From Heloderma charlesbogerti (lineage: Eukaryota; Chordata; Lepidosauria; Squamata; Helodermatidae), in NCBI GenBank assembly GCA_026122225.1, contig JANEZZ010002067.1, forward strand, positions 744,001-808,000: a stretch of DNA of 64,000 nucleotides, in the 5' to 3' direction. How positions within the stretch are numbered: position 1 is the stretch's first letter; each line of letters begins with the position of its first letter. Under the pieces are notes generated by a model that saw only the letters and a program-made list of their open reading frames with translations, did not search any database and was not told the DNA's origin. Positions 1-9,650 of this stretch are shown here, piece after piece. The translations under genes and the position numbers were made by a program.

Positions 1-369
1 CTGTTTTCAGTATTTTATTTTTTAAAACTGGGACATAAAATTGGATAATAAATAAATGAGGCAACGGGTATCCCACAGACACACTGCTGTTCCCTAGTAC
101 CCGGTGGCATTCTGTCTCTGAACACATTGTTCCCATAGACTGTGCACCTTCGAAATATTCGATGAACGAAAATGCCCTTTTGGTTTTACATGTGGTGTTG
201 ATTTTCCATGTGCACTCAAGCTCCAAAGCTGGAAAATTGCTGCTGTTTAGGGGCCAGAGTTGGAAGGGACCTTGGAAGTCATCTCTGATTGCCACTGCAT
301 CCATATAGGGAGATGCAAAAACAGGCTCGGCACCAGCATGTGAGCAACTGGGTTTTGTGGGGGAAGTGT
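1..369. other. No gene seen; weak CR1-like stretch
   Basis: AT-rich sequence without a recognisable gene. Around 253-283 the text GTTGGAAGGGACCTTGGAAG resembles the conserved 3' untranslated part of CR1 LINEs, but it is too short and isolated to call an element. Confidence 0.3.
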
Positions 370-562
370 GGGTGGCCATACTGAGCCATCCCATTGACTC
401 ATCAAACCCAGTGCTCTCTCACTGACTAGCAGTGGCTTCTTAAGGGTCTCCAGCAGATGTCTTTCCCAGCCCTGCACATAAGATCCTTTTGGTAGCTAGG
501 TCACAGATTGAACTCAGGACCTTATATATACAAAGCATATGATGCATCACTGTGCTTCCAAG
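370..562 (-). repeat. tRNA-derived SINE remnant, minus strand
   Basis: The reverse complement shows a degenerate tRNA-like 5' region (a B-box-like sequence where GATTGAACTCAGGACC is read on the plus strand) followed by a body similar to the SINE at 12861-13058, including the block around CAGATGTCTTTCCCAGCCC. It is diverged and lacks a clear target-site duplication, so it is an old copy. Confidence 0.5.
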
Positions 563-2149
563 GTGGTTTGCCAGATGCATAACTGTGACATCCACATCAG
601 CATTTTAGAGAAACAGGCACACACACTTTTGGGGACTAATTTTTAGCCAAATACTAGGAGACAGACAGTGTTGCCTCTCCTTCTAGCAAAAGACAGCTAC
701 CATGTTGTCTGTCTGTCTGTCATTAAAATAATTCTGTCTTCTTGCAGATGCAACACCTAGTTCCCCAGAGAATGAGCAGGACACACCTTGACCAGCACTT
801 CTTCCTACAAAATCCTTTTCATGGGCTCCTGCTTACTCAGGATAAGTGGGCAGGGGGGAGTTAAAAATGGTTCATATTGTGCACAGCATCTTGATTTCTT
901 TTTTAAGAACGCTTCATCTTCACTGTGGAAATGGTACAAAATCAGCCTTTCCATTCCAAAGCAACTAATTATTTCCATCACACTGTGTCCAAAGATGAAA
1001 CTCTTTCGACTTCCTCCGTGTAATCTCCTGGCTGTGTGAGGTAGTGTTTTCAGCTCCAGAGGCACAGAACTACTTTGGGATGAAGAGAATGGATTAAAAT
1101 GTCCTTGCGTAAAAGATCTCTGAATAGCCCCCAGTGGTATGCCATGTACAAGAACTAAAAAGTGGAATAAAAAGATCACAGGAGGGTTGGACAGGACACT
1201 TGCTTGAGGCGAGAAGTGAACTGCAGTTAGTGCTCCTTGAGCTCAGCAGGTTGTGCTAGCAGCAGGCATCTGGGAGCTGAAGCAATAGCTGAAGGTACTG
1301 CACAGACCCAGCTCCCCCCCACACACACCATCTCTCATTATGCCTCTATACATTATGAGCACTGCTTGAACTCTTGGCCCTGGCCAGCAACAATGGGCAT
1401 TCAGAACACAGATGCCTGACTGAGGTTCTGGCCTCCTGTTGTTATCAGCTGCTCTCTTGGCAGGCACAGAAAATGTTCTGTGTCTATAGCCGAGTGCATT
1501 GTGATCCACGGTGTCAAGGATGTTCAGTTGTCTTTGAACTACAGCGGGGAAAGCATTCCTGTTATCTACACTTTTAGCATGGCAGTGGGATAAGGCGAAG
1601 GGGGAGGGCTACAATTTACCAGAAGGCAACCCATAATTCAATTACAGCGGTGGGAATGATAAATAACAACGGCAGGCCCGGGCTGCAAACATTTGTCATC
1701 GTTACCGTGGCTCTTGGCATTCTGCTGGTGGTGTTGCTAGGAGTCAAGGTTTTGCACGTCATTAGGGAGATGTGATTGTCTCTTTAAAAAACAGGAATCC
1801 CTTTTCCATTCTGTATGCAGCCTATACTGCAGGACCATGTCTGGTTTTGTGGAGCGGATGTAAAATTCCATTTGGGACAGGTGCCACACTTCCCTTTACT
1901 CTAGGCAGCTTGTGGCACATTCAAGACTGGCAAATGTATTCTTCACTAGGAATATGGCGAGTGCCTACCTGCGACTGGGAGTCCGGCAGGCTCCCCTGCG
2001 GCCACTCCCCTGGACCCCGCTCACCAAACTGCAGAGCACTCGCAGACCGGGTCAACGAGAACCCCGGGGCTCGGCAAGCAGCCAGGAGCAGCCTGCCCTC
2101 ATCATGGGCCATGGTGGCCACTGGACTCCCCGTCACCGCAAGCCAACCA
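563..2149. other. No gene seen; possible conserved stretch at 1598-1760
   Basis: Open frames here are short and overlap in several frames without domain similarity. A (TCTG)n run lies at 705-722. The stretch 1598-1760 is compositionally balanced and non-repetitive within this window, so it could be a conserved non-coding element, but nothing in the sequence proves this. Confidence 0.25.
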
Positions 2150-2650
2150 CAAGCCCCCCTCCTCCTTGCAAGGAAGGAGAACTTGAGGGCTTCAGAGCCA
2201 GTTGGGGTTGTTTGGTGGCGGCAGTGGCAGCAGCCCCTCGTGCTCCTTCCTTGCAAGGAGAGCATGAAGGGGGCCTTTTCCGTGAAAGACAATTGTAAAA
2301 TCAGCTTTTAGGGAAAAGCCCCCCTCGGTGCTGTCCTTGCAAGGAAGGAACACAAGGAGCCACTGCCACCACAGAGCAACTGCTTCTCTCTCTGCCAGTG
2401 GCGGCAGCAGCAGTCCCTGGTGCTCCTTCCTCGCAAGGACAGCACAAAGGGGCCTTCTCCGTCAAAGGCCTCCTTCATGCTTTCCTTGCAAGGAAGGAGC
2501 ACGAGGGGCTGCTGCTGCCGCTGCCGCTGCCGCCACCAAGCAGCTGCACCTCCCTCTGCCGGTGCCCAGAAAAGGCCCCTTCACGCTCTCCTTGCAAGGA
2601 CTGAGCCTTGCAAGGAAAGAGACTGAGCCAGCAGGGGAAAGCCCTCGCAA
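2150..2650. repeat. Imperfect array around the palindrome CCTTGCAAGG
   Basis: At least six occurrences of TCCTTGCAAGGA or close variants lie near 2162, 2250, 2333, 2428 (variant), 2483 and 2590, each joined to related text (AGCATGAAGGGGGCC, GAGCACGAGGGGC, GCAGC-rich runs). Units recur in both orientations, so the region is a GC-rich set of degenerate direct and inverted repeats. The long frames across it (1772-2311, 2328-2858) arise from this composition. They run in both strands and show no domain, so I do not call a gene. Confidence 0.6.
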
Positions 2651-2839
2651 TCAAGGAAGGAGGCCACAAGGGCTTCAGAGCCAGTGGGGGCAGGATTGCA
2701 GCGGCTCGCAATGGTGGCAGGTTGCCTTGAAGCCTCATTGCCCGCTTGCTGAGCCGCTGAGAAGCTTGCGTGGTGCTGCGAGGAGGGGCGGGCAGCGGCA
2801 GCTCGACAAGCAGCCTACGAAGCTGGGCACAGAGGAGTC

Positions 2840-3005
2840 CATCCATTCCTATTCTTGACATAAGCTTTTGGGGTCACTGTCCGCTTCATCAGGTGCAACT
2901 GATGAAGTAGGCAGGGTCCGCGAAAGCTTATCCCAGACTAAAGTTGTTAGCCTTTAAGGTGCCACAAGACTCTTCATTGTTTTTGCCACAACACGGCTAC
3001 CCCTA
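2840..3005 (+). mobile_element. Penelope-like element tail (tentative)
   Basis: Two inverted copies of a 34-bp motif (2859-2892 and 2899-2932) share a GATGAAG...AAAGCTTAT core around a 6-base loop. Downstream is GTTAGCCTTTAAGGTGCCAC and AACACGGCTACCC, text I associate with a dispersed reptile repeat thought to be Penelope-related. The assignment is from memory of the repeat text and is tentative. The inverted-repeat structure itself is directly visible. Confidence 0.4.
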
Positions 3006-3107
3006 AGAGCCAGTGGTGACGCAAGGTGACAACTTGTAGCCCTCTTATCATAACTTGCTCTCCTCTTATCATTTATCCGAGTCCTATGCAGCATAACTGT
3101 GCAGAAC

Positions 3108-3427
3108 TAGGGATGGATGGGCCTATTTCCAGTCTGTGTCAGTTTTGCATGTGTTCATTTATAAGAACATCCTGTCCTGCTTCCTCACTAATCTGCAAAT
3201 TTATATTGTTTTGATCTGCATGATATTTAAATATCTATTTTTGAACTTTTTTCTCAGAAAACATGCATACCTAAACCTTCTTTGATCCTAAAATATTTAT
3301 TTTTATATGCATTTTGGTATGTTTTGTGATCCGATGACTGCATTGCAAAATTCAGAGAAATGCGAAATCTGAAGAATAACCATTCTGAACTGGAATATAT
3401 ATGAAAAGAATCTGTGAAGCATCCCTA
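3108..3427. mobile_element. hAT-like MITE, TAGGGATG...CATCCCTA
   Basis: Begins TAGGGATGG and ends GCATCCCTA, the terminal motif shared by many elements in this window. The flanks TGCAGAAC and CATTGAAC agree only in the last four bases, so the duplication is weak. It has no coding capacity; the interior is AT-rich. Confidence 0.5.
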
Positions 3428-4076
3428 CATTGAACAACTGTAGAATGTGGTTAGCTGAATGTGTTCTCTTCCCACCTCTTGTTCAACAACATTTTTTTCC
3501 ATTGGCTATAAGAGGCACAGAGGCTGTCACAAAACTTCACTGGCCATAACTGAAATTAAGGGAAGGGAAGTGGAGGGGGGGAGGGGAGGGAAGGGGATTG
3601 TTTTGGGAAGTGGGGCAGGAGAAACCCAAGTCACTGCTTGACTTGAATAGGCCCTTCAAGCTTAGCTATAGGATTAGAAGACCAGGTGATGTGGCATTTC
3701 TATGCAACATAAATTGATCTTGGGTTGGATCCAGATTTAAGCTAGATCAACTGCACTGGCAGAAGTGGATTTCCCCATCCACTTCCAATGGCAGCTCCTT
3801 CAGGCCCCTGAAAATGCTACACAGAGAGTCAGGAGACCCTGCTGTAAAGGCGGAGATGTGGTGTCAGGTGAGGGCTAGAGGAATCCCAAAAATTGGGTAG
3901 CAGAGCCCTTCCTCTCACAGAAGTCTGGTCCTGGAACCCCTTTGAATGGAAGATGGAGACAGATTCAAGTATATAACATAACTATTTGTATGAAAAATAT
4001 CACCTATTTCTGTGGTGCATTAAAGACCAAGAAAGATTGTGAAAGATGTTTTCATGAGTTAGTGCTCACCATCAGG
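3428..4076. other. No gene seen; G-rich tract at 3560-3597
   Basis: Unique-looking sequence. The plus strand at 3575-3596 carries four consecutive G-runs separated by single A or AA spacers, fitting the standard G-quadruplex pattern. Confidence 0.4.
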
Positions 4077-4163
4077 TAGGGATGGTGGAAACATTCAAGA
4101 TGGACTAAAATGAGCTTGGATTTCTAAGAATCTGACCGGCGGAATCTGCTGCGAAGCAGCCCC
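4077..4163. mobile_element. Truncated hAT-like MITE left of the LTR
   Basis: Starts TAGGGATGGTGG and contains GAATCTGACCGGCGGAATCTG, similar to the interior of the MITE at 43782. It stops at the first base of the 5' LTR and I do not see its other half beyond the 3' LTR. This fits deletion or recombination at the retrotransposon border. Confidence 0.45.
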
Positions 4164-4831
4164 TGTGGTGATTCCACTGCACAATATGTAAGTAGTAAAG
4201 GTCTGTACGTATGTATTGTGGCTGGTATGTGTCTGGAATGATTGACAGGTGAGTGTGAGGCGGGGTTTGGCAGAGTGTGGGCAGGAATGACAGTGTGGCA
4301 AGTGGAAGAAAAGGGGAGTGGCTGAGTGAGAATGGAAGGCACTGTGATTGGATGAGAGCTTGTGCAGAAAAGGGTGGGGGGATTGCTTCTAGAGAGTCAG
4401 AGCAGCCTGGGAGGAAGGTAGACTGGGTACAGCCAGAGCAGCCTGAGTTGAGATTGGGAGATAAGAGTGAGAACATCAAGTGAGATAGTCTGTGGGATAG
4501 AGAATGTGTCAGATAATGTGAGAGGTTTTTGAACATAGAACCTAAAGCGAGAGTTATATTGTGCTGTTTATAGGGTTGCCTTATTTTAATCATCATGCCT
4601 GATATCCTTTCCTCATCCCAACCCAGTTCCTAGTTCCAGTCCTGCTGTACCAAATAAACCTTCTTTGTTTTCAATTTTAAAAGACAGTTTCCTTCTTAGT
4701 TATTAGGAAGGGTTTTGTGGAATAACCCCCACGCACTGGCTGCTTGGTCTGTGCTACCAAAAAGAAAGAAAGCAGCTCTAAAGGGGTTATTGGTGGCAGC
4801 AATTGAGAGAGTGGTGAAGCATCACAATACA
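4164..4831 (+). repeat. 5' LTR of the gypsy element
   Basis: Starts TGTGGTGATTCCAC and ends CATCACAATACA. An AATAAA polyadenylation signal lies at 4653-4658, so the R/U5 border should be shortly downstream. By eye it differs from the 3' LTR at roughly 15-20 positions in about 667, mostly within the first 70 bases, which implies a fairly recent insertion. Confidence 0.85.
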
Positions 4832-4837
4832 ATAAAC

Positions 4838-5005
4838 ATTCAGGCGTTTTCCTCGCAGAATCGGGGCTTCTCCACAATGTTTTTTATTTCTAATTGAGGC
4901 ATGATCTTTGAAGCTTCGAATCTGTGACACTTTGAAGATCATGGCACAATTAGGAAAAAAAAACATAGTGGAGAAGCCCCGATTCTGCGAGGATAACGTC
5001 TGAAT
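4838..5005. repeat. 168-bp long inverted repeat
   Basis: The left arm starts ATTCAGGCGTTTTCCTCGC and the right arm, read in reverse complement, starts ATTCAGACGTTATCCTCGC. Both continue into GCAGAATCGGGGCTTCTCCAC with few mismatches. The loop holds two GATCTTTGAAG-like words. It begins only six bases after the 5' LTR and forms one end of the 5S-containing composite repeat. Confidence 0.85.
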
Positions 5006-5099
5006 TTAAAAAAACACATCCAGAGCAGGGGATAGGAGGGGGTAAAACTTAGTCTCACTTGAAGGGATAGAACAACCCCCTGCTCAGTGCAGGAAGCCA

Positions 5100-5178
5100 G
5101 ATTCCCAGGCAGTCTCCCATCCAAGCACTGACCAGGACCGACCCCGCTTAGCTTTCGAGATCAGACAAGTGCGCACAC
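5100..5178 (-). pseudogene. 5S rRNA-derived segment
   Basis: The minus strand reads GATCTCGAAAGCTAAGC then GGTCGG, and TTGGATGGGAGACTGCCTGGG. These correspond to the 5S A box, intermediate element and C box, the internal RNA polymerase III promoter. The 5' third of 5S is replaced by unrelated sequence, so this is not a functional 5S gene. The retained promoter boxes suggest that pol III transcription drives or once drove the repeat. Confidence 0.75.
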
Positions 5179-5406
5179 ATCCAGCCCTTCGCTTGTTGCT
5201 GAGGAAACAGGGACTGCTGAGGAAGCTATGCGATCGGTAGCCAGAAGAAGACGTGGGGCTGTCGAGAGCTATGATTGTTCAGGAGGGAAATACAAATACT
5301 GCCATATATGGACAGCTGGGGTAGGGGACTATGACTGGATATGGTAGCAAAGGCGGAAAATCAGAGTGCATTAAGGGGAAATACTGGGATATTAGGGTAT
5401 TGAAAG

Positions 5407-6699
5407 TAGGGATGTACGAAAGGGACTTACCTTGTCCCGCAGCTTTTTTCGCGGTGGGGGGAGGCGCTTCGCCTCTCCCCCCGAAGTTCATGTGAGCGGG
5501 GGGTGTCTTCCCACCTCGCCCGGCCCAAATTCAGCCTGGGGAGAAGCACCCCATCTCCCCGGCCGCGAACTTCAACAGAAAAGTAAAAAAAAAAAAAAGT
5601 CCCGTGATAGGCTACGTAATGATTTACGTAGCCTATCACGGCTAGATCTGCAAAGTCAGCCATGATAGGCTACGTTAATCGTCACATAGCCTATCACGGG
5701 TAGGGATGGCGGAGAATTTCTCCCCGAAACTTCGGGGGGCCGAGCGCCAACGTGTTCGGCCCCCCGAACAAGTTTCGGGGAAAAATCCTCCGCCCCCCCC
5801 ACCCCCCGCACCCCCCCCCCCGGGACGGGACTTATCTTTGTCGAATGTCCCTCCCGGCGGCAGGTCCGGCCGGCGGTTCGGCGAGTGTTCGTGTGGAGTG
5901 GGAGCGGCAGCCGGCCTTTTGACCGGCTGCCGCCACCGCCGCCATTGCAATCAAAGAAAAAAAAAACACCCCCATGATAGGCTATGTGACGATTAACGTA
6001 GCCTATCACGGCTAGATCTGCAAAGTCATCCGTGATAGGCTACGTAAATCGTCACGTAGCCTATCACGGGTGACTTTAAAAAAAAAAAAAGCGCGTACGG
6101 ATAATGGCGGCCCCCATAGGGAGCCGCCATTCCCGTTCCTTATTTGGTCGCTGTAGTCTACGTAAAGATTTACGTAGACTACAGCGAAAATAAGGGCAAT
6201 GCAAATAGCGTTGCCCTTATTTTCGCCGTAGTCTACATAATCTTTACGTAGACTACAGCGACCAAATAAGGACCGTGAATGGCGGCTCCCTATGGGCGCC
6301 GCCATTAGCTGTACGCGTTTTGTTTTTGTTTTTTTAAGTCACCCGTGATAGGCTACGTGACGATTTACGTAGCCTATCATGGCTGACTTTGCAAATCTAG
6401 CCGTGATAGGCTACATTAATCGTCACGTAGCCTATCACGGAGGCGTTGTTTTTTTTTTAACTTTTCTTGGAATGGCGGCGGCGGCGGCAGCCGGTCGAAA
6501 GACCGGCTGCCACCCCCGCTCCTGTCGAAGCCCTGCCGAACCGCCGCTGCGACCCACCACCGGGAGCGACATTCGGGAAAGGTAAGTCCCATCCCGGGGG
6601 GGAGGGGGGGAGAATTTCTCCCCGAAACTACTTCGGGGGGCCGAATACGTTGGCACTCGGCCCCCCGAAGTTTCGGCGAGAAATTCTCTGACACCCCTA
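5407..6699. mobile_element. Hairpin-rich hAT-like element, copy A (compound)
   Basis: Starts TAGGGATGTACGAAAG and ends GACACCCCTA. It is compound: 5407-5700 is one type of end plus two 40-bp hairpins, and at 5701 a second TAGGGATGG start begins a 999-bp palindrome (5701-6699). Six TGATAGGCTACGT hairpins lie near 5600, 5660, 5972, 6030, 6342 and 6402, and two TAGTCTACGTA hairpins near 6155 and 6227. Outward-facing GTAAGT donors lie near 5430 (minus strand) and 6580 (plus strand). The flanks share GAAAG but no clean 8-bp duplication. No protein coding capacity is seen. Confidence 0.8.
5701..6699. repeat. 999-bp element-scale palindrome
   Basis: The two halves are reverse complements around about 6205. 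Both outer ends read GAGAAATTCTC / CCCGAAACTTCGGGGGGCCGA, then the GTAAG donor block, then a GCCGGTC-AAAGACCGGC hairpin, TGATAGGC hairpins, AATGGCGGCCCCCAT, and a central AAGGGCAA...TTGCCCTT. Each arm is itself made of smaller palindromes. Confidence 0.8.
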
Positions 6700-6785
6700 A
6701 GAAAGCGGGCGCACGGAAGTGGGAAATTCCGGTTCCAATTCGAGGCAGCTACTTCATAGTGTGAAAGGCGGGCGGTGAAAGCTCA

Positions 6786-7160
6786 TTGGAAGTGAAAAAA
6801 GACAGTAAGTGTAGATCCAGCCCAAGTCCACAACACAGAGCAAATATATCTAGTCATGCTGTGAAGTTAGTTAAATGTGTTAAAACACCTACACAAGCTT
6901 TAGAAGAAAGCAGTGACAAACCACAGATGGTACCTCAGAGTAATATTAAAAATCTGGAAATATTATCTGAAAAGGTTATGTTGTGCGGTTTAAAGGTATC
7001 AAATTTGCCACAGCTAGATGATGAGCTCACAGAAATGGTACAGATAGGAGATCAAAAATATTTGGGTATGCTGGATACAGGGGCTAAGATTTCACTAATT
7101 AGAGCAGATCTGGTGGAAGAAAAAGACATAATCCCTGGAAAGACATATAAATGGGATTAA
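6786..7160 (+). pseudogene. Gypsy aspartic protease fragment
   Basis: A 124-codon frame containing LGMLDTGAKISLI, the catalytic Asp-Thr-Gly of retroviral-type aspartic proteases (DTG at 7074-7082). The N-terminal two thirds are polar, without a zinc knuckle. The frame ends early in the domain, and sequence similar to the rest of the protease continues in other frames to about 7300 with stops. Gag normally precedes protease, but here only the hairpin element lies upstream, so gag is lost. Confidence 0.7.
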
Positions 7161-7387
7161 TGGCACTCATAGGGAAGTTCCGGCTGCCAGTGTATATCTA
7201 CAGTGGAGGTGTAGAAAAGGAAAATATGGTATGGATGTAAATTCTGAGCAAACAGACGCAATGATAGTCGGGAAAAATGTGATGGGGTGAGGAACCCAAA
7301 TTCATATTTGCCCAGACCTTTCTGAAGAATATTCTTTGACTCAAACTGAAACTGGGAAAGAAAATTTGAGTAGGCCTCTGGAAAGCC

Positions 7388-8373
7388 TTGGTAGTAGTAG
7401 AGAGAACTATAGAGGCTGTAGGCCCGATTACTATAGCAACCCCTGAGCTTGGCCTAGAAGTACATCGGAGTTACACTGCAACAACAGAGCCACAACAAAC
7501 TGAGACTGTATTGAAACAGCTGATGAAAAGGGAAGCTTTTAAACAGCAGACTCTCACTGACCCAAGTCTAGAAAGTATCAGGACTATGGCTAAAAGAGAC
7601 CAAACAGATTTGTCAACCCATGGGGAGCAATTTATCTGGAAAAAAGAGTTGCTATATAGATTGTGGATCCCTAGGAGAGGCAGATCTTTGAAGGAAGAGC
7701 CATTTGAACAGTTGCTGGTCCCTGCCAAATACAGAAAAGAGTTGCTGGAAATTGCCCATAATCCACCTTGTGCTGGGCATATGGGTATAGGAAAAACAAA
7801 AAATATTCATTATTTTTGGCCTGGAGTTGTGAGGGACACATATTTGTTCTGTCAGTCTTGTGAAACTTGTCCGTTGGTGGATAAACAGAGCCATAAAGCA
7901 AAAGCACCTTTACAGCCACTGCCAAAAATAAGAGAAGCTTTCCATAGGGTAGTAATTGACATCACTGGACCATTTCCACAACCTATCCGGAAAGGAAAGA
8001 AATATATCCTAACAGTGATAAACTTTGCCACTAGATATCCCTATGCAGAGCCCCTATCCTCAGTCAGGGTAGATTCTGTAGGGGAAGCACTGCTCAAGAT
8101 CTTTATGAGACTACGATTTCCCTCAGAAATTCTTTCAGACAGAAGCTCAGTCTTCCTCTCTGAAGTATTGCAGGCAGTCTGGAAAATGTGTGGAATAAAG
8201 CACTTAGTCAACCAGTTACCATCCACAAATGAATGGGTTGGTTGAGAACTTTAATGGCACCCTAAAAAAAATGATTAAGTTGTATGCTAACAAGAATGGG
8301 AAAGACTGGGATGACAAACTGCCTTGCTTTTTGCTTTCCTATAGAGAAATTGCTCAGGACTCTACAGGTTTTT
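7388..8373 (+). pseudogene. Gypsy integrase, N-terminal and catalytic domains, frameshifted
   Basis: Residues of the H2C2 zinc-binding domain are visible (AHNPP...GHMG, then CQSCETC), preceded by a linker containing EPFEQLLVPAKYRKELLEIA. The catalytic core follows with the first acidic residue in VIDITGPF (about 7957) and the second in ILSDRSS (about 8135). A frameshift lies between about 8205 and 8229; the third catalytic glutamate (NGLVE) is read in the next frame from 8229. The frame is then cut at 8374 by hairpin element B and resumes at 9322. The Gly usual after the second Asp is Ser here, a further sign of decay. Confidence 0.85.
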
Positions 8374-9321
8374 TAGGGATGTACGAAACTCACTTACCTT
8401 TTCGCGGATTGATTCATGGGGGGGGAGGTGCTCTGTCCCTCCTCCCGGAATCCTCAACAGGGGGGGAGGCGATCCGGTCCTCCCCCCTGGAATCCTGCCC
8501 GGCCGGCTCTGCTCCGCAGCTGGATTTCTGGCCGCGGACGGGCTGGTGTGGACACAAATGGCGGCCGCCATAGTGGCCGCCATTTGCATCCCTGTGTTAG
8601 CCGTGATAGGCTATGTAAGTATTTACATAGCCTATCACGGTTAACCCCCCCCCAAAAAAAAACCAGCGTATGCAAATGGCGGTGGCTACAGTGGCCGCCA
8701 TTTGCGTTCCCTATTTTTCGCCGTTCTAGCCTATGTAAATATTTACATAGGCTATTACAGCAAAAAAAAGGGGAACGCAATTAGCATAGTGGGCTCTATT
8801 TGCATTCCTTTATTTTTCGCCCTTCTAGCCTACGTAAATATTTACGTAGAATGCTGGATACAGGGGACTCCAGCGAAAAATAAAGGAACGACGAAAAATA
8901 AAGGAACGCAAATAGTGGCCACTACACTATTTGTGTTCCCCTTTTTTTTGCGTAATAGCCTACGTAAATATTTACATAGGCTAGAACGGTGAAAAATAGG
9001 GAACGCAAATGGCAGCCGCCGTAGCCACCGCCATTTGCGTACGCCATTTTTTTTTTTGATTGGCTTGCCGTGATAAGCTATGTAAATATTTACATAGCCT
9101 ATCACGGCAAAGACCAAGACGACAATGGTGGCCGCAGCAGCCGTTCAAAAGACCAGCCGCCGCCACCGTCATCCAGAACATCCGCCCCAGGTAAGCCTCG
9201 TCCCGGGGGGAATCCACGGGGGGGCGAGGGGGGCAGGCCGTTCTGCCACGGATTTCAGGGGGCCGAATGCCAGTGCATTCAGCCTCACTAAAATCCATGG
9301 CAGAATTCTCCGCCATCCCTA
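8374..9321. mobile_element. Hairpin-rich hAT-like element, copy B
   Basis: Starts TAGGGATGTACGAAAC and ends GCCATCCCTA, 948 bp, inserted in the integrase reading frame. The host sequence is duplicated as GTTTTT (6 bp), a little short of the 8 bp seen at other copies. Hairpins lie at 8601-8640, 8721-8760, 8820-8849 (right arm replaced), about 8955-8988 and 9068-9107, separated by CAAATGGCGGC / GCCGCCATTTG palindromes. Outward GTAAG donors lie near 8392 (minus) and 9189 (plus). Confidence 0.8.
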
Positions 9322-9650
9322 GTTTTTCTCCATTTGAATTAATGTTTAAGAGACAGGCTAAAGGAGTCCTCTCCATTCTGAGGCAAAATTGGGAAGGAGA
9401 GTTGGGGGAAGCCAAAACTTCCACTATAGCGTATGTCTTGAGACTGAGGGAAAAAAATTGATTCCATGATGGAATTAGTGAAAGCCAATTTAGCAGCTGC
9501 TCAGGTAAAGCAGAAAACATGGTATGACAAAGATGCTCGTAACAGACAATTTGAAATGGGGGATAAAGTTATGGTATTCCTACCCACTAGGCGAGATAAA
9601 ATGACAGCTGCCTGGGAAGGGCCATATATTATAAGGGACAGTGTGGAAGC
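9322..9650 (+). pseudogene. Gypsy integrase C-terminal part
   Basis: The interrupted frame resumes with SPFELMFKRQAKG and continues through a stop or frame change near 9460 to WYDKDARNRQFEMGDKVMVF, then AWEGPY. This is the usual end of the core and the GPF/Y-type C-terminal module. The module runs directly into reverse transcriptase sequence at about 9645, where an internal deletion has joined the two. Confidence 0.75.

Larger units (their letters stand above)
4838..5300 (-). mobile_element. Composite repeat with a 5S-rRNA-like block, copy 1
   Basis: Read on the minus strand: about 110 bp of leader (5179-5290), a 5S-like block, a linker ending GTTTTACCCCCTCC, then the palindromic tail at 4838-5005. 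The same order recurs on the plus strand at about 54195-55100, so this is a dispersed family and not a chance junction. It may be a 5S-derived (SINE3-like) SINE whose tail is an inverted repeat, or a DNA element that captured a 5S segment. Confidence 0.65.

Noticed and set aside
1772..2858. Long plus-strand reading frames of 179 and 176 codons
   Set aside because: They lie in a GC-rich repeat array, overlap frames of similar length on both strands, are rich in low-complexity residues and show no domain.
2899..2932. Hammerhead-ribozyme-like motif (CTGATGAA...CGAAA) in the Penelope-like tail
   Set aside because: Penelope-like elements can encode hammerheads, but here one extra A separates the CTGATGA core from the stem, stem II pairs poorly and no cleavage-site partner is evident. 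I keep only the inverted repeat.
4095..4596. Minus-strand frames in both LTRs (163 and 149 codons)
   Set aside because: They run antisense to the retrotransposon, are conserved only because the LTRs are duplicates, and have no domain similarity.
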